From contig JAGWTR010000002.1 in NCBI GenBank assembly GCA_028868855.1, positions 248,001-312,000 of the forward strand: a stretch of DNA of 64,000 bases, read 5' to 3'. A model generated the notes under the pieces. It was given only the letters and a program-made list of their open reading frames with translations. It had not been told where the DNA came from and searched no databases. The position numbers and the translations under genes are program-made. Positions 36,042 to 45,538 of the stretch are shown here, one piece after another (within the stretch, counting starts at the first letter, position 1; the number at the start of each line of letters is the position of its first letter). This DNA comes from Burkholderiales bacterium. GTDB taxonomy: Bacteria > Pseudomonadota > Gammaproteobacteria > Burkholderiales > Burkholderiaceae_C.

Positions 36042-37067
36042 ATGAGCACTGCCATCCGTGCCTGGGCTGCCCTGGAAGCCAGAAAGCCGTTGACGCCATT
36101 CAGCTATGAGCCCGGCCCACTGGGCGTGGACGACGTGGAGATCGAAGTGGAGCACTGCGGTTTGTGCCACTCGGATCTGTCCGTGATCGACAACGAGTGG
36201 GGCAACGCCGTGTACCCCATGGTGGGCGGGCATGAGGTCATCGGCCGTGTGGTGGGTCTCGGTGCTGCCGCCAAGGGGCTCAGGATGGGCCAGCGGGTCG
36301 GGTTGGGCTGGAATTCGGCCAGTTGCCTGCACTGCAACCCTTGTCTGGGCGGACACCAGCAGTTGTGCCGAGGTGTGCAGCCTACAATCGTTGGGCATCA
36401 TGGGGGGTTTGCCGAGCGTGTGCGTGCGCACTGGGTCTGGGTTGCACCCATTCCCGACGGGTTGGATGCTCGTGAGGTGGGGCCGCTCTTGTGCGGTGGG
36501 GTGACGGTGTTCTCGCCTTTCCTGACCCATGGCATCAAGCCTACTGACCGCGTTGGCGTGGTCGGCATTGGAGGACTGGGCCACCTCGCCTTGAAGTTCG
36601 CGCGCGCCTGGGGGTGTGAGGTCACGGCCTTCACTTCGTCCGAATCCAAGCGCGAGGAAGCCGTCCAATTGGGTGCGCACCGCGTGGTGTCCAGCGTCGA
36701 CCCGACGTCCATGAAACAGGTGGCTGGTCAGCTGGACCTGGTGATTGTCACTGTCAACGTGATGCTGAACTGGAAGGCCATCATGCGCACGTTGGCGCCT
36801 AATGGGCGCATGCATTTGGTGGGGGTATTGAATGAACCCATGTCCATCGAAGCGTCGCCGCTGATTGGGGGGCAGCGCAGCGTATCGGGCTCGCCCACGG
36901 GCTCACGCACCGATATTGATGCAATGCTGGCCTTCGCCGCGCGTCATGGCATCGCGCCACAGACTGAGCATTTCCCGATGAGCCGCATCAACGATGCGTT
37001 GGACCATCTGCGCGCCGGCAAGGCCCGTTACCGCGTGGTGCTGGACGCTGATTTCGCGCAAGCTTGA
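36042..37067 (+). CDS. Zinc-dependent NAD(P) alcohol dehydrogenase between pheS and pheT
   Basis: From the ATG at 36042 (AAGGA upstream) the 341-residue protein has the medium-chain dehydrogenase layout. The catalytic zinc site is CGLCHSD and GGHEVIGRV, the structural zinc site is C-x2-C-x2-C-x7-C (CLHCNPCLGGHQQLC), and the Rossmann motif is GVVGIGGLGHLALK. It resembles cinnamyl-alcohol-type aldehyde reductases such as YahK/AdhC; the substrate is unknown. It splits the usually intact pheST pair and would be co-transcribed with both. Confidence 0.9.
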   Translation: MSTAIRAWAALEARKPLTPFSYEPGPLGVDDVEIEVEHCGLCHSDLSVIDNEWGNAVYPMVGGHEVIGRVVGLGAAAKGLRMGQRVGLGWNSASCLHCNPCLGGHQQLCRGVQPTIVGHHGGFAERVRAHWVWVAPIPDGLDAREVGPLLCGGVTVFSPFLTHGIKPTDRVGVVGIGGLGHLALKFARAWGCEVTAFTSSESKREEAVQLGAHRVVSSVDPTSMKQVAGQLDLVIVTVNVMLNWKAIMRTLAPNGRMHLVGVLNEPMSIEASPLIGGQRSVSGSPTGSRTDIDAMLAFAARHGIAPQTEHFPMSRINDALDHLRAGKARYRVVLDADFAQA

Positions 37068-37111
37068 GATCACCGCTCTACGACCACTGACTGAAGATTT
37101 CAAGGATCACT

Positions 37112-39541
37112 ATGCAATTTCCCGAGTCCTGGCTGCGCACCTTCTGCAACCCCGAGCTGACAACCCAGCAACTGGCCGACCTGTTGACCATGGCCGGCCT
37201 TGAAGTCGAAGAGCAGCAGCCTGTGGCGCCGACGTTTACTGGCGTGGTCGTGGGTCAGGTGCTGGCGGTGGACAAGCATCCGGATGCCGATCGTCTGAAT
37301 GTGTGCCGCGTCGATGTCGGCACAGGCGCGGTGCTGCAGATCGTCTGCGGTGCGGCCAATGTGCGGCCGGGCATCAAGGTGCCGTGCGCCACGGTGGGGG
37401 CGGAATTGCCGCCCGGCGCGGATGGCAAGACTTTCAAAATCAAGCTGGGCAAGTTGCGTGGGGTTGAAAGCCAGGGCATGTTGTGTTCGGCGCGTGAACT
37501 GGGTGTGTCTGAAGAAGCCTCCGGCCTGCACATCCTGGCGGACGATGCGCCTGTGGGCGCCAACATCCGCGATTACCTCCAGCTCGATGACACCTTGCTG
37601 ACGCTCAAGCTGACGCCCAATCTGGCGCATTGCCTGAGCGTGCAGGGGGTGGCACGGGAGGTGTCTGCGTTGACGGGGGCGCCTATGCATGCGATCCCCG
37701 TGGCGGCCGTGACTGCGGCCATCGATGATCGTGTTCCCGTGAAGGTGCAGGCGCCTGATTTGTGCGGACGATTTGCCGGCCGCGTCATTCGTGGCGTCAA
37801 CCCGCAGGCCGTCACGCCGGCGTGGATGGTCGATCGCCTGGCGCGCTGTGGCCAGCGTTCCGTGTCGGCACTCGTCGATATTTCGAACTATGTCATGTTC
37901 GAGTTGGGCCAGCCTTCGCATGTGTTTGACCTGGATAAGATCCACGGTGGACTGACCGTGCGCTGGGCCAAGTCTGGTGAGACCCTCAAGCTGCTCAATG
38001 GCCAGGCCGTGACGCTCGATGAGCACGTGGGCGTGATCGCTGATGACACACAGGTCGAGTCCCTGGCTGGTGTGATGGGCGGCGACGCCACATCAGTGGG
38101 CGATAACACCCGCAACGTCTATCTGGAGGCGGCATTCTGGTGGCCTAAGGCCATCGCAGGTCGTGCGCGTCGCTTCAACTTCTCGACCGATGCGTCGCAC
38201 CGCTTCGAGCGTGGCGTCGATCCGGCACCGACCGTGCAGGCGCTGGAGCGCATTACTCAGCTGATCCTGGAGATCTGCGGTGGCCAGGCTGGGCCGGTGG
38301 ACGACCACATGGTCAAGCACGTCGAGCGTCATCCGGTGACGCTGCGTCTGTCGCGCGCCCAGCGCGTCATCGGTATGCCCGTGACCCTGGCCCAGTGCCA
38401 GCAGGTGTTCCAGCGCCTGGACCTGCACTACAGCACGCAGGCCAAGGGCGACGACACGCATCTGGTGGTGATTCCGCCGAGCTGGCGTTTTGACCTGCAG
38501 ATTGAAGAGGACCTGATTGAAGAGGTGGTGCGCGTCATTGGCTTTGACCAGTTGCCCAAGCGCCCGCCCGTTGCGCCCATCCAGGCCCAAGTGCTGCCTG
38601 AGGCCAAGCGCAGCCTGTATGCCGTGCGCCGGGCCGTGGCTCAACGCGGCTACCAGGAAACCATCAACTTCAGTTTCGTGGAAGAGCGCTGGGAGCGCGA
38701 GTTGGCCGGCAATGAGCTGCCCATCCGTGTGCTTAACCCCATCGCCAGTCCCTTGAGCGTGATGCGATCCAGCTTGGTCGGCAGTCTGGTCGAGGTGCTG
38801 CGCACCAATCTGTCGCGCAAGGCCGAGCGGGTGCGTTTGTTTGAAGTGGGGCGCGTTTTCAAGCGCGATGTCTCGGTCGCTGATTCTGATCAGACGGTGG
38901 CCGGTATCGACCAGCCTGTGCGCGTCTCCGGTCTAGCCTATGGTCCGGCCGAGGTCTTGCAGTGGAGTACGGCATCACGTGGCGTTGATTTCTTTGATGT
39001 GAAGGGCGATGTCGAAGCCTTGTTCGCCCCGCGTCAGCCGCACTTCGTGGCCGCCGAGCACCCCGCTTTCCATCCCGGCCGCTGTGCCCGCGTGGAACTG
39101 GATGGTCAGCCGGTCGGCTTTGTCGGGGAGTTGCACCCCAAATGGCGTCAGGCCTATGAGTTGCCTCAGGCGCCGGTGCTGTTCGAGCTGGACGCTGCCG
39201 TGTTGACGCAACGCATGGTGCCCAGCTTCCAGGCCGTGCCGCGTCTGCAGTCGTCCTACCGGGATCTGGCGCTGGTGGTCAGCGACAGCATCAGCCACGA
39301 CGCCTTGATCGCCGCCATCACTGAGGCGCCTACCGAGGGGCTGGTGCGCGGCGCGCGTTTGTTTGATATCTACAAGCCCAAGACGCCGGTGGCGGGCATG
39401 GGTGAGGCCGAGCGCAGTCTGGCCGTGCGCCTGGAGTTGCGTGACGATGAACAAACCCTGACCGACGAGCGCATTGAGGCGTCGATCAAGGTGGTGCTGG
39501 ATTCGCTGTCCCAGCGCGTCAATGCGCGAGTTCGGTCTTGA
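37112..39541 (+). CDS. pheT: Phenylalanine--tRNA ligase beta subunit
   Basis: The 809-residue protein has the full bacterial layout. An N-terminal EMAP/Myf-like tRNA-binding domain (VVVGQVLAVDKHPDADRLNVCRVDVG) is followed by B3/B4 editing (the region around FEIELGQPSHVFDLDKI), B5 (LRLSRAQRVIG), a catalytic-like core, and the C-terminal ferredoxin-fold anticodon domain (QSSYRDLALVVSD). The ribosome site AAGGA lies about seven bases upstream. It is complete and in frame despite the inserted dehydrogenase gene upstream. Confidence 0.96.
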   Translation: MQFPESWLRTFCNPELTTQQLADLLTMAGLEVEEQQPVAPTFTGVVVGQVLAVDKHPDADRLNVCRVDVGTGAVLQIVCGAANVRPGIKVPCATVGAELPPGADGKTFKIKLGKLRGVESQGMLCSARELGVSEEASGLHILADDAPVGANIRDYLQLDDTLLTLKLTPNLAHCLSVQGVAREVSALTGAPMHAIPVAAVTAAIDDRVPVKVQAPDLCGRFAGRVIRGVNPQAVTPAWMVDRLARCGQRSVSALVDISNYVMFELGQPSHVFDLDKIHGGLTVRWAKSGETLKLLNGQAVTLDEHVGVIADDTQVESLAGVMGGDATSVGDNTRNVYLEAAFWWPKAIAGRARRFNFSTDASHRFERGVDPAPTVQALERITQLILEICGGQAGPVDDHMVKHVERHPVTLRLSRAQRVIGMPVTLAQCQQVFQRLDLHYSTQAKGDDTHLVVIPPSWRFDLQIEEDLIEEVVRVIGFDQLPKRPPVAPIQAQVLPEAKRSLYAVRRAVAQRGYQETINFSFVEERWERELAGNELPIRVLNPIASPLSVMRSSLVGSLVEVLRTNLSRKAERVRLFEVGRVFKRDVSVADSDQTVAGIDQPVRVSGLAYGPAEVLQWSTASRGVDFFDVKGDVEALFAPRQPHFVAAEHPAFHPGRCARVELDGQPVGFVGELHPKWRQAYELPQAPVLFELDAAVLTQRMVPSFQAVPRLQSSYRDLALVVSDSISHDALIAAITEAPTEGLVRGARLFDIYKPKTPVAGMGEAERSLAVRLELRDDEQTLTDERIEASIKVVLDSLSQRVNARVRS

Positions 39542-39562
39542 GCGCCTGGGGAGGGCGCCACC

Positions 39563-39922
39563 ATGAATGACAAGATTCCAGAGGTGAGTTTGCTGCTGCC
39601 CACGCTCGAAACGCCGACCCTGACGAAAGCCGAACTGTCGGAGATGCTGTTTGAGCGTCTGGGCCTGAACAAGCGGGAGTCCAAGGACATGGTCGAGGCG
39701 TTTTTCGAGCTGGTCCACAACACTCTGGATCAAGGCCAGGATGTGAAGTTGTCGGGTTTTGGTAATTTTCAGATCCGCCGCAAGGCACCGCGCCCGGGGC
39801 GCAATCCGCGCACTGGCGAGGCCATTCCCATCAAGGCGCGCCATGTGGTGACCTTTCATGCCAGTCAAAAGCTCAAGGGCATGGTGCAAGGCGACGTTCC
39901 CTTGGACGACGACTTGGAGTAA
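39563..39922 (+). CDS. ihfA: Integration host factor alpha subunit
   Basis: The 119-residue protein carries the DNABII fold: [60 protein letters not shown], then [10 protein letters not shown]. The [10 protein letters not shown] loop inserts into and bends DNA. The N-terminus is about 18 residues longer than in E. coli, as in other Burkholderiales. IHF assists sigma-54 promoters by bending DNA, which may matter for glnA and amtB in this window. It lies between pheT and a MerR gene. Confidence 0.95.
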   Translation: MNDKIPEVSLLLPTLETPTLTKAELSEMLFERLGLNKRESKDMVEAFFELVHNTLDQGQDVKLSGFGNFQIRRKAPRPGRNPRTGEAIPIKARHVVTFHASQKLKGMVQGDVPLDDDLE

Positions 39923-39989
39923 AGTCTCAGGCCCTTCTCCGATCTTGTTGATTTTGATCGAGAAATTCTTGACTCGGGCCCCTTGACTC

Positions 39990-40490
39990 ATGGACAGCGC
40001 CTTGCCGCCAATTCCTGCCAAACGCTACTTCACCATCGGGGAAGTCAGTGAGTTGTGCCTGGTCAAGCCCTATGTGCTGCGCTACTGGGAGCAGGAGTTC
40101 ATCCAGCTCAAGCCCATGAAGCGGCGCGGAAATCGGCGCTATTACCAGCACCATGAAGTACTGTTGATCCGGCGCATTCGCGAACTGTTGTATGACCAGG
40201 GCTTTACCATCAGCGGGGCCCGCAACCGTTTGACCGAACTCGGTGCCCATGGGCATTTGCCCAAGCTGGACCCGCAATTGCTGGCGGAGGATGTGCCTGA
40301 CTCGGTGGAGGATGAATCGGCTGTGGTGGTAAGCGCCGCGTCCTTGCATGCGGGCACCCGAGCCTTGACTTCCACGCCGCCGGAGTTCGGGTGGATGGGG
40401 GTCGATTTGAGTGGTTTGGATCGTGCCAGCCCGAAGGCCGTTGAGCACCTACGCGATGCCTTGCTATCCATTCGCGATTTGCTGGCTTGA
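39990..40490 (+). CDS. MerR family transcriptional regulator
   Basis: The 166-residue protein has an N-terminal MerR winged helix ([25 protein letters not shown], residues 13-37, then [23 protein letters not shown]). A long, poorly conserved C-terminal part has no metal-binding Cys cluster, so the effector is unknown. This gene is conserved after ihfA in many beta- and gammaproteobacteria. It is probably co-transcribed with ihfA, 67 bases away. The following tRNA-Pro has its own start region. Confidence 0.88.
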   Translation: MDSALPPIPAKRYFTIGEVSELCLVKPYVLRYWEQEFIQLKPMKRRGNRRYYQHHEVLLIRRIRELLYDQGFTISGARNRLTELGAHGHLPKLDPQLLAEDVPDSVEDESAVVVSAASLHAGTRALTSTPPEFGWMGVDLSGLDRASPKAVEHLRDALLSIRDLLA

Positions 40491-40531
40491 GGGCGTTGAT
40501 GCACGAAAACCGTGCTAGAATTCGATTCTTG

Positions 40532-40609
<78 letters not shown>

Positions 40610-40617
40610 CAGTTCAC

Positions 40618-40650
40618 GAGGGTTAGCAGATTACGTCTGCTAACCCTTTC
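40618..40650 (+). terminator. Terminator after tRNA-Pro
   Basis: GGGTTAGCAGA and TCTGCTAACCC form a perfect 11-bp stem around TTACG, followed by a T-containing tail. It starts nine bases after the tRNA end and could also end the convergent oxidase transcript. Confidence 0.8.
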
Positions 40651-40671
40651 GTGTTTCTGGCGGCCGGCGGT

Positions 40672-43600
40672 TCAGCGAGGTACGACCTCAATCACCGTCA
40701 GATTCCAGCGGTCATTCGTCGGCGCGGTGTCGTTGATGGTGATCGCGCTGCCTGAGGCCGCCACAGGGCTGGCCAGGCGTTGAACCCAGTAGGTATCGCC
40801 CAGACTCGTCTCTAGCCATTGGTGAATCATGGTCTGGCCTGAGCCCAGGGTTCGGGCGGTCGCGGAATCGTAGTCGTTGCCGATGCCGAACACCCACGCA
40901 CCCGCCGCGGTCGTCAAGATCTGGGCGCTCGGTCCGCCGGACTGAGCGGACGCTCCTGCCGTTGCACCAATGCGCGCCGCGCCGCTCAGCACCGCAACCG
41001 TCAGCGACTGCCGATATCCCGACTGCGAGAGAACCGACTGTACCGAGGCGTTCACCAATGGTGACGGCGCCAGTGCTTGCCACACCTCGGCGGAACCCGA
41101 TTGGGTATTCGTGCGGCGAACGAGCGTCCATGTCAGCCCGGCCCCGCTGACCGACGCCGTCTGGCTCTGGTTGTCGGGGCCATCCGCGCTGATGAAGGCG
41201 AGAAGGAGGTCGTTGGGGGCGCCAGTGTTGAGGCCGGAGATCACCGCCGTGCCCAGCACATCCGTTGAGACGGTTCTTTCTAGCGCGATGCTGCCGCTGC
41301 CTTGCGACACGATGGTCGATGATTCGTTGGAGGGCGGTCCGGTGTTGCCTGCCGCGTCGCTGGCCGTCACTCGGTAGTAGTAGGTGCCCGCCGCCAGGCC
41401 CGAGTCGTTGAACGTCGTGCTCGTCGATTGGCCGATGCGGTTTGCCGACGAGATGGTAAAGCCCGAGCTTGATGCTCGGTGCACGTTGTAGAGGGTGACC
41501 CCCACGTTGTCGGTCGCGGGCCCCCAGGTGAGGCTGGCGCTGGCCACGCCGCCGCTTGCCCCGAGGGTCCCGGGTGCGGTGGGCGGTGTGGCGTCCGGAG
41601 AGCCGGTCTTCACACGCAACCATGTCGAGACAGATGGCACGCCAGATGAATCGACAATGAAGAGCATGTAATCGCCTGGCGGCGCCAGGTTGGCATTGGC
41701 CGGGGCTTGCACCTGCAGGGCGCCGCTGGCCAGCGTGAAGGAGAGCGGGACATGGTGAGCGTTCTCGTCGAAGCTGTGCGTGACTGCTGCTGGCGCGATG
41801 AGCGCAACGGAAGCGATGCGTGCCGCGTCGGGCGTGCTGACGGTGAAGGTCTGTGCATAGCCGACAGTGCCCGGCGCCAATGTAATCGTGGGCCGCTGCC
41901 CTTTGAACAGGTAAGGCGGAGAGAAGATCTCGTAGTTGAGCTCGGTCGGAACAGCGCCGTCGTTTCCGCTTCCTCCGACCAGCACCCGGCCATCCGGCAG
42001 CAGCAGTGCCACGGAATGGTAGAGACGAGGGCGGTTCGCCGAGGCGAGCGTTGACCACTGGCCGGTCGCCGGCGACCACCATTCCGCAGCCTTCACTGCA
42101 TTGGCCACGATCGTCCCGTCCGCCGTGCTTTCGCCGCCGGTGGCCAGCACATGGCCGTCGGGAAGGGGTGTGAGGTTGAGGAATGCCCGGGGGTTGGCCA
42201 TGGAGCCGGTGGCCTGCCACGTTGGCGTTGGCGCCGTCATGTCGATGATGTATGCGCTGGCCGAGGACGGCCGAACCGGGGTATTGCCGTCCGAGGCCGT
42301 CCCGGCCTTGAGGATCTGGCCTGGCCGGTACATGGCGGACGAACCCGCGTCGATCAGGCGTGCGTCGATCGTTGACCAGGTTTGACTGGTGAGGTCGAGG
42401 ACTTGGGTGGAGGTCGCGGCCTCGGTGGCGCCGACCTGAACGAGTCGCCCGTTGGGCAGGACGTATACAAATGGGTAGTACGGAATGTTGGCCGTTGCCG
42501 CAGTGAGCCTGGCCCAGGTATTGGTGGCGGGGTCGAAGACCTCCGGTATCTGGGCGATGCAGCTGGTGCATCCGTCGGCCGATCCCGACAGCGCAAAAAT
42601 CCGACCGTTGGGTAGGCGGGTCGCCGTGGGGTACCAGCGCCTGTAGGCCATGTCGGCCATGCGCGTCCAGCCGTTCGTCGCTGGATCAAACACGTTGGTG
42701 TCGACCAAGCCCGTCCCCATGGCTTCCGTGTCGCCACCAATGACGATCACTCGGCCGTCGGCGAGCAAGGTTTGGCCAGCACAGAACAGGTTGCTGGCGA
42801 CCGGCACGGCTGAGACCATTCCCGTTGTGGCGTCCAACACGCGAGCCGCCGCTCCGCTTTCGAAATAGAGAATGCGCGACGATCCCGGCAGCAGCACGGC
42901 ATGCTGCATGACGTTGGGTAGGGCGACCGGGCTGGCCCATTCGCCCACGGTCGCTCGCGGGTCCACGCCCGCAGTCACAGTGGCCGATGCCTGGTTGGAC
43001 CGTGGGCTGACGTTTCCAGCAGCATCGCTGGCGGTGACGACGTAGTAATACAGGCCTGCCGCGAGCCCGCTGTCGGTGAATGTCGTCCCAGTCGTTTGGC
43101 CGACTCGGTTGGACGGTCCCGGTACGAATCCGCTGGTGGTGGACCGGTATACCGCGTACCCGGTCACGCCCACATTGTCAGTGGCGGCCCCCCAGGTCAG
43201 GCTGGCGCTTCCGACCCCGCCGGTGGCGCTCAGCATGGCTGGCGCGCTGGGTGCAATCGTGTCCGCCGCGCTGGGCGTGTAGGTGGCATAGATGGAGAAC
43301 TGGAGCCCGCCGAGGACTGACGGGCCGAACGTGGCAGGCCAGGTGCCGAAGGGGATCGAGCCCTGGCTGTAGGCGTCGGTGCCACCGCTCTTGTACTTCA
43401 GGTTGTTGACGAAGGGCGAGGCGCCGTTGGCGTTGTACATGAGCCAGTACGGCGTGTTGCCCTGAAGGTTGGCCGTGATCGGCAAGGTGTTCCAGGCATT
43501 CGCACTCAGGGTGCCCGAACCGCTGCTGGCAATCAGCGTCGCCGGTTTGCCGCCGCTGTCCGAGTAGATGGCGACCTGGTATTTGTTCATGGGCGTCGCA

Positions 43601-43824
43601 TCGGCGGCGCCGACGTAGACGCTGATGCTCGACACGGTGCCTCCAATCGAAGGGGTCGTGTATCGCGATCCGTTGATGAAGTTGGAATCGCCGGTGTCGA
43701 CGGCGCCGCCAATGGTCGTCTCGCCGAGGGTGGCGCCCGAGGCCGTCGTCGAACTGCCCAAGAGCGCCATCGTGAGCGCGGCGAGGATCAGACCGAATGC
43801 AGCATGTCGACTATGGAACATCAT
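40672..43824 (-). CDS. Secreted galactose-oxidase-like copper radical oxidase with fibronectin III domains
   Basis: From the ATG at 43824 (GGAGGGG upstream) the product is 1050 residues with a signal peptide (ILAALTMALLGSSTTASG). Order: N-terminal beta domain to about 185; FN3 domain about 190-285; seven-blade kelch/galactose oxidase core about 290-650; DUF1929-type domain to about 750; second FN3 about 765-840; C-terminal beta-rich domain. The copper radical ligands are in place: Cys348 (LFCAGQ) and Tyr398 (RRWYPTA) for the thioether cofactor, Tyr602-His603 (RLYHS) and His683 (THSFD). It should oxidise a primary alcohol to an aldehyde with release of hydrogen peroxide; the substrate is unknown. 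Confidence 0.88.
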   Translation of the reverse strand: MMFHSRHAAFGLILAALTMALLGSSTTASGATLGETTIGGAVDTGDSNFINGSRYTTPSIGGTVSSISVYVGAADATPMNKYQVAIYSDSGGKPATLIASSGSGTLSANAWNTLPITANLQGNTPYWLMYNANGASPFVNNLKYKSGGTDAYSQGSIPFGTWPATFGPSVLGGLQFSIYATYTPSAADTIAPSAPAMLSATGGVGSASLTWGAATDNVGVTGYAVYRSTTSGFVPGPSNRVGQTTGTTFTDSGLAAGLYYYVVTASDAAGNVSPRSNQASATVTAGVDPRATVGEWASPVALPNVMQHAVLLPGSSRILYFESGAAARVLDATTGMVSAVPVASNLFCAGQTLLADGRVIVIGGDTEAMGTGLVDTNVFDPATNGWTRMADMAYRRWYPTATRLPNGRIFALSGSADGCTSCIAQIPEVFDPATNTWARLTAATANIPYYPFVYVLPNGRLVQVGATEAATSTQVLDLTSQTWSTIDARLIDAGSSAMYRPGQILKAGTASDGNTPVRPSSASAYIIDMTAPTPTWQATGSMANPRAFLNLTPLPDGHVLATGGESTADGTIVANAVKAAEWWSPATGQWSTLASANRPRLYHSVALLLPDGRVLVGGSGNDGAVPTELNYEIFSPPYLFKGQRPTITLAPGTVGYAQTFTVSTPDAARIASVALIAPAAVTHSFDENAHHVPLSFTLASGALQVQAPANANLAPPGDYMLFIVDSSGVPSVSTWLRVKTGSPDATPPTAPGTLGASGGVASASLTWGPATDNVGVTLYNVHRASSSGFTISSANRIGQSTSTTFNDSGLAAGTYYYRVTASDAAGNTGPPSNESSTIVSQGSGSIALERTVSTDVLGTAVISGLNTGAPNDLLLAFISADGPDNQSQTASVSGAGLTWTLVRRTNTQSGSAEVWQALAPSPLVNASVQSVLSQSGYRQSLTVAVLSGAARIGATAGASAQSGGPSAQILTTAAGAWVFGIGNDYDSATARTLGSGQTMIHQWLETSLGDTYWVQRLASPVAASGSAITINDTAPTNDRWNLTVIEVVPR

Positions 43825-44033
43825 GGCGATACCCCTCCGATGGAAGGGGGCACTAACGGGCAACATGCGCCCCCCAGGGAAATAACGCTAGGCGCTCTGC
43901 GTCACCAAGACCATCCCTAATTCCAAAGTGCGATGGCGGCGCTTTGGGATGCCACACACGGCCGCGCCAACATTCGCGAGCTTGGTAGGCTATAAGTCCA
44001 AAGCCGTTTGTGTTTCTGGTCGGAGGACTTCTC

Positions 44034-45509
44034 ATGCGCTACAGTTTTGCCCCCCTTGCCTTGGCGGTCGCCTTGTTGGCCGGCTGCGCCATGGTTGACA
44101 ACCCGGTGACCGGACTGCGTGAACGCACGGTCATGGATGAATCCAGCGAGATCGCTCAGGGCAAAGAGGCCAACGAACAGGTGCTGGCTGAATACGGCGC
44201 CTATCAGAATCCCAAGCTGCAAGCCTATGTGAATGAGTTGGGCCAACGTCTGGCCAGGAACTCACACCGCACCCAGCTTGAGTGGCATTTCATGGTGCTG
44301 GACAGCCCGGAAATCAACGCGTTTGCTTTGCCTGGTGGCTATGTGTATGTGACCCGGGGAATCATGGCGTACATGGAAAGTGAAGCCGATCTGGCAGGCG
44401 TCATTGGGCACGAGATCGGCCATGTCACCGCCCGCCATGCGTCGCAGCGTGCCACGCGTCAGCAAACAGCGGGGCTGGGTGTGCTGGCCGCCAGCATCCT
44501 GGGGGCGGTGTTGGAAAGCCAGGGGATCAGTGGCGCGGGTCAATTGGCCTCGGATCTTTCGCAAAGCGTCGCTGCCGGCTACATTGCTTCGTACAGCCGG
44601 GAGCAGGAATCGCAAGCGGACGCGCTGGGGGCCGAATACCTGGCGCGCACGGGCTACAACCCGAAGCGGATGGTGGACGTGATCGAGGCTCTCAAGGACC
44701 AGGAGCGTTTTGCGTCAGACACCGCGCGGGCCGCCGGGCAAACACCCCGGCAACCAGGTGGTTGGCTGTCCTCGCATCCCAGCAACGATCAGCGCTTGCG
44801 CGATATCGTGCAGATTGCCGACCAATATGGCGGCACCTATGGCGACGATGGGCGTGCTCGCTATTTGCCCGCCATCAATGGCATGGCGTTTGGTGAAGGC
44901 CGCGAGCAAGGCGTCACGCGGGGTCGCAATTTCTATCATGAGCCTCTGGGTTTTGCGCTGACGGCCCCGGCGGGTTGGAAGATTGACAACTCGGCATCTG
45001 CGCTGACTTTGATCAACGCCGACCGCAAGGCGGGTCTGGTGGTCAAGATCGTGCCGCCTCAGTCGGGCGCGACGCACGACGAAATCATTCGCAATGTGGT
45101 CAAACCCAAGGAGGGGCGTGTTGATCGCCTGGCCATCAATGGCTTGTCAGCCACCCATTTCATCGGCACCCGCGCTGACCAGCAAGGCCAGTTGCAGCCG
45201 CTTGAACTGACGGTGGTGAGTGGACCTTCGAATCGCAACTACGTCTTAGCCTATGCATCCGCAGATGCGCTGTCCCTGCAAAGGGCGCATGCTCAGTTGC
45301 AGGAGGCGCAGTCGTCGTTCCGGGCCTTGACGGCGGCAGACCGTGTGGCCGCTCGCCCCTGGGCCCTCAAAACCGAGCCGTTTCCACGCGGAGGGTTTGC
45401 GCAGTTGGTGCAGCATTCGACCCTGACGATCCCCGAGTTGCGGCTCCTCAATGGGGTGTATGGCGGCGGTGACCCGAAGCCTGGACAACTTGTGAAGGTA
45501 ATTGAGTGA
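44034..45509 (+). CDS. M48 family metalloprotease lipoprotein (BepA/LoiP-like)
   Basis: From the ATG at 44034 (GGAGG upstream) the 491-residue protein has a lipoprotein signal (ALAVALLAGC, lipid on Cys18). The catalytic zinc motif HEIGH is at 126-130, followed by VTARHASQ, and a third ligand Glu lies in SREQESQADALG. The remainder is an AsmA-independent C-terminal region with a signature near GFALTAPAGWKID. It probably degrades misfolded outer-membrane proteins in the periplasm. It is followed by a large DUF748 gene 29 bases away, so the two may form an envelope unit. Confidence 0.9.
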   Translation: MRYSFAPLALAVALLAGCAMVDNPVTGLRERTVMDESSEIAQGKEANEQVLAEYGAYQNPKLQAYVNELGQRLARNSHRTQLEWHFMVLDSPEINAFALPGGYVYVTRGIMAYMESEADLAGVIGHEIGHVTARHASQRATRQQTAGLGVLAASILGAVLESQGISGAGQLASDLSQSVAAGYIASYSREQESQADALGAEYLARTGYNPKRMVDVIEALKDQERFASDTARAAGQTPRQPGGWLSSHPSNDQRLRDIVQIADQYGGTYGDDGRARYLPAINGMAFGEGREQGVTRGRNFYHEPLGFALTAPAGWKIDNSASALTLINADRKAGLVVKIVPPQSGATHDEIIRNVVKPKEGRVDRLAINGLSATHFIGTRADQQGQLQPLELTVVSGPSNRNYVLAYASADALSLQRAHAQLQEAQSSFRALTAADRVAARPWALKTEPFPRGGFAQLVQHSTLTIPELRLLNGVYGGGDPKPGQLVKVIE

Positions 45510-45538
45510 CGGGGTGTCCGAGTGATTAAGATAAGCCC

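Noticed and set aside
34775..36055. 426-residue open frame on the minus strand opposite pheS
   Set aside because: Shadow of pheS with low-complexity, motif-free sequence; pheS is clear.
40712..42571. 619-residue open frame on the minus strand within the copper oxidase gene
   Set aside because: Alternate frame of the same strand as the oxidase; sequence is His/Arg-rich and unlike any protein, while the oxidase frame has all catalytic residues.
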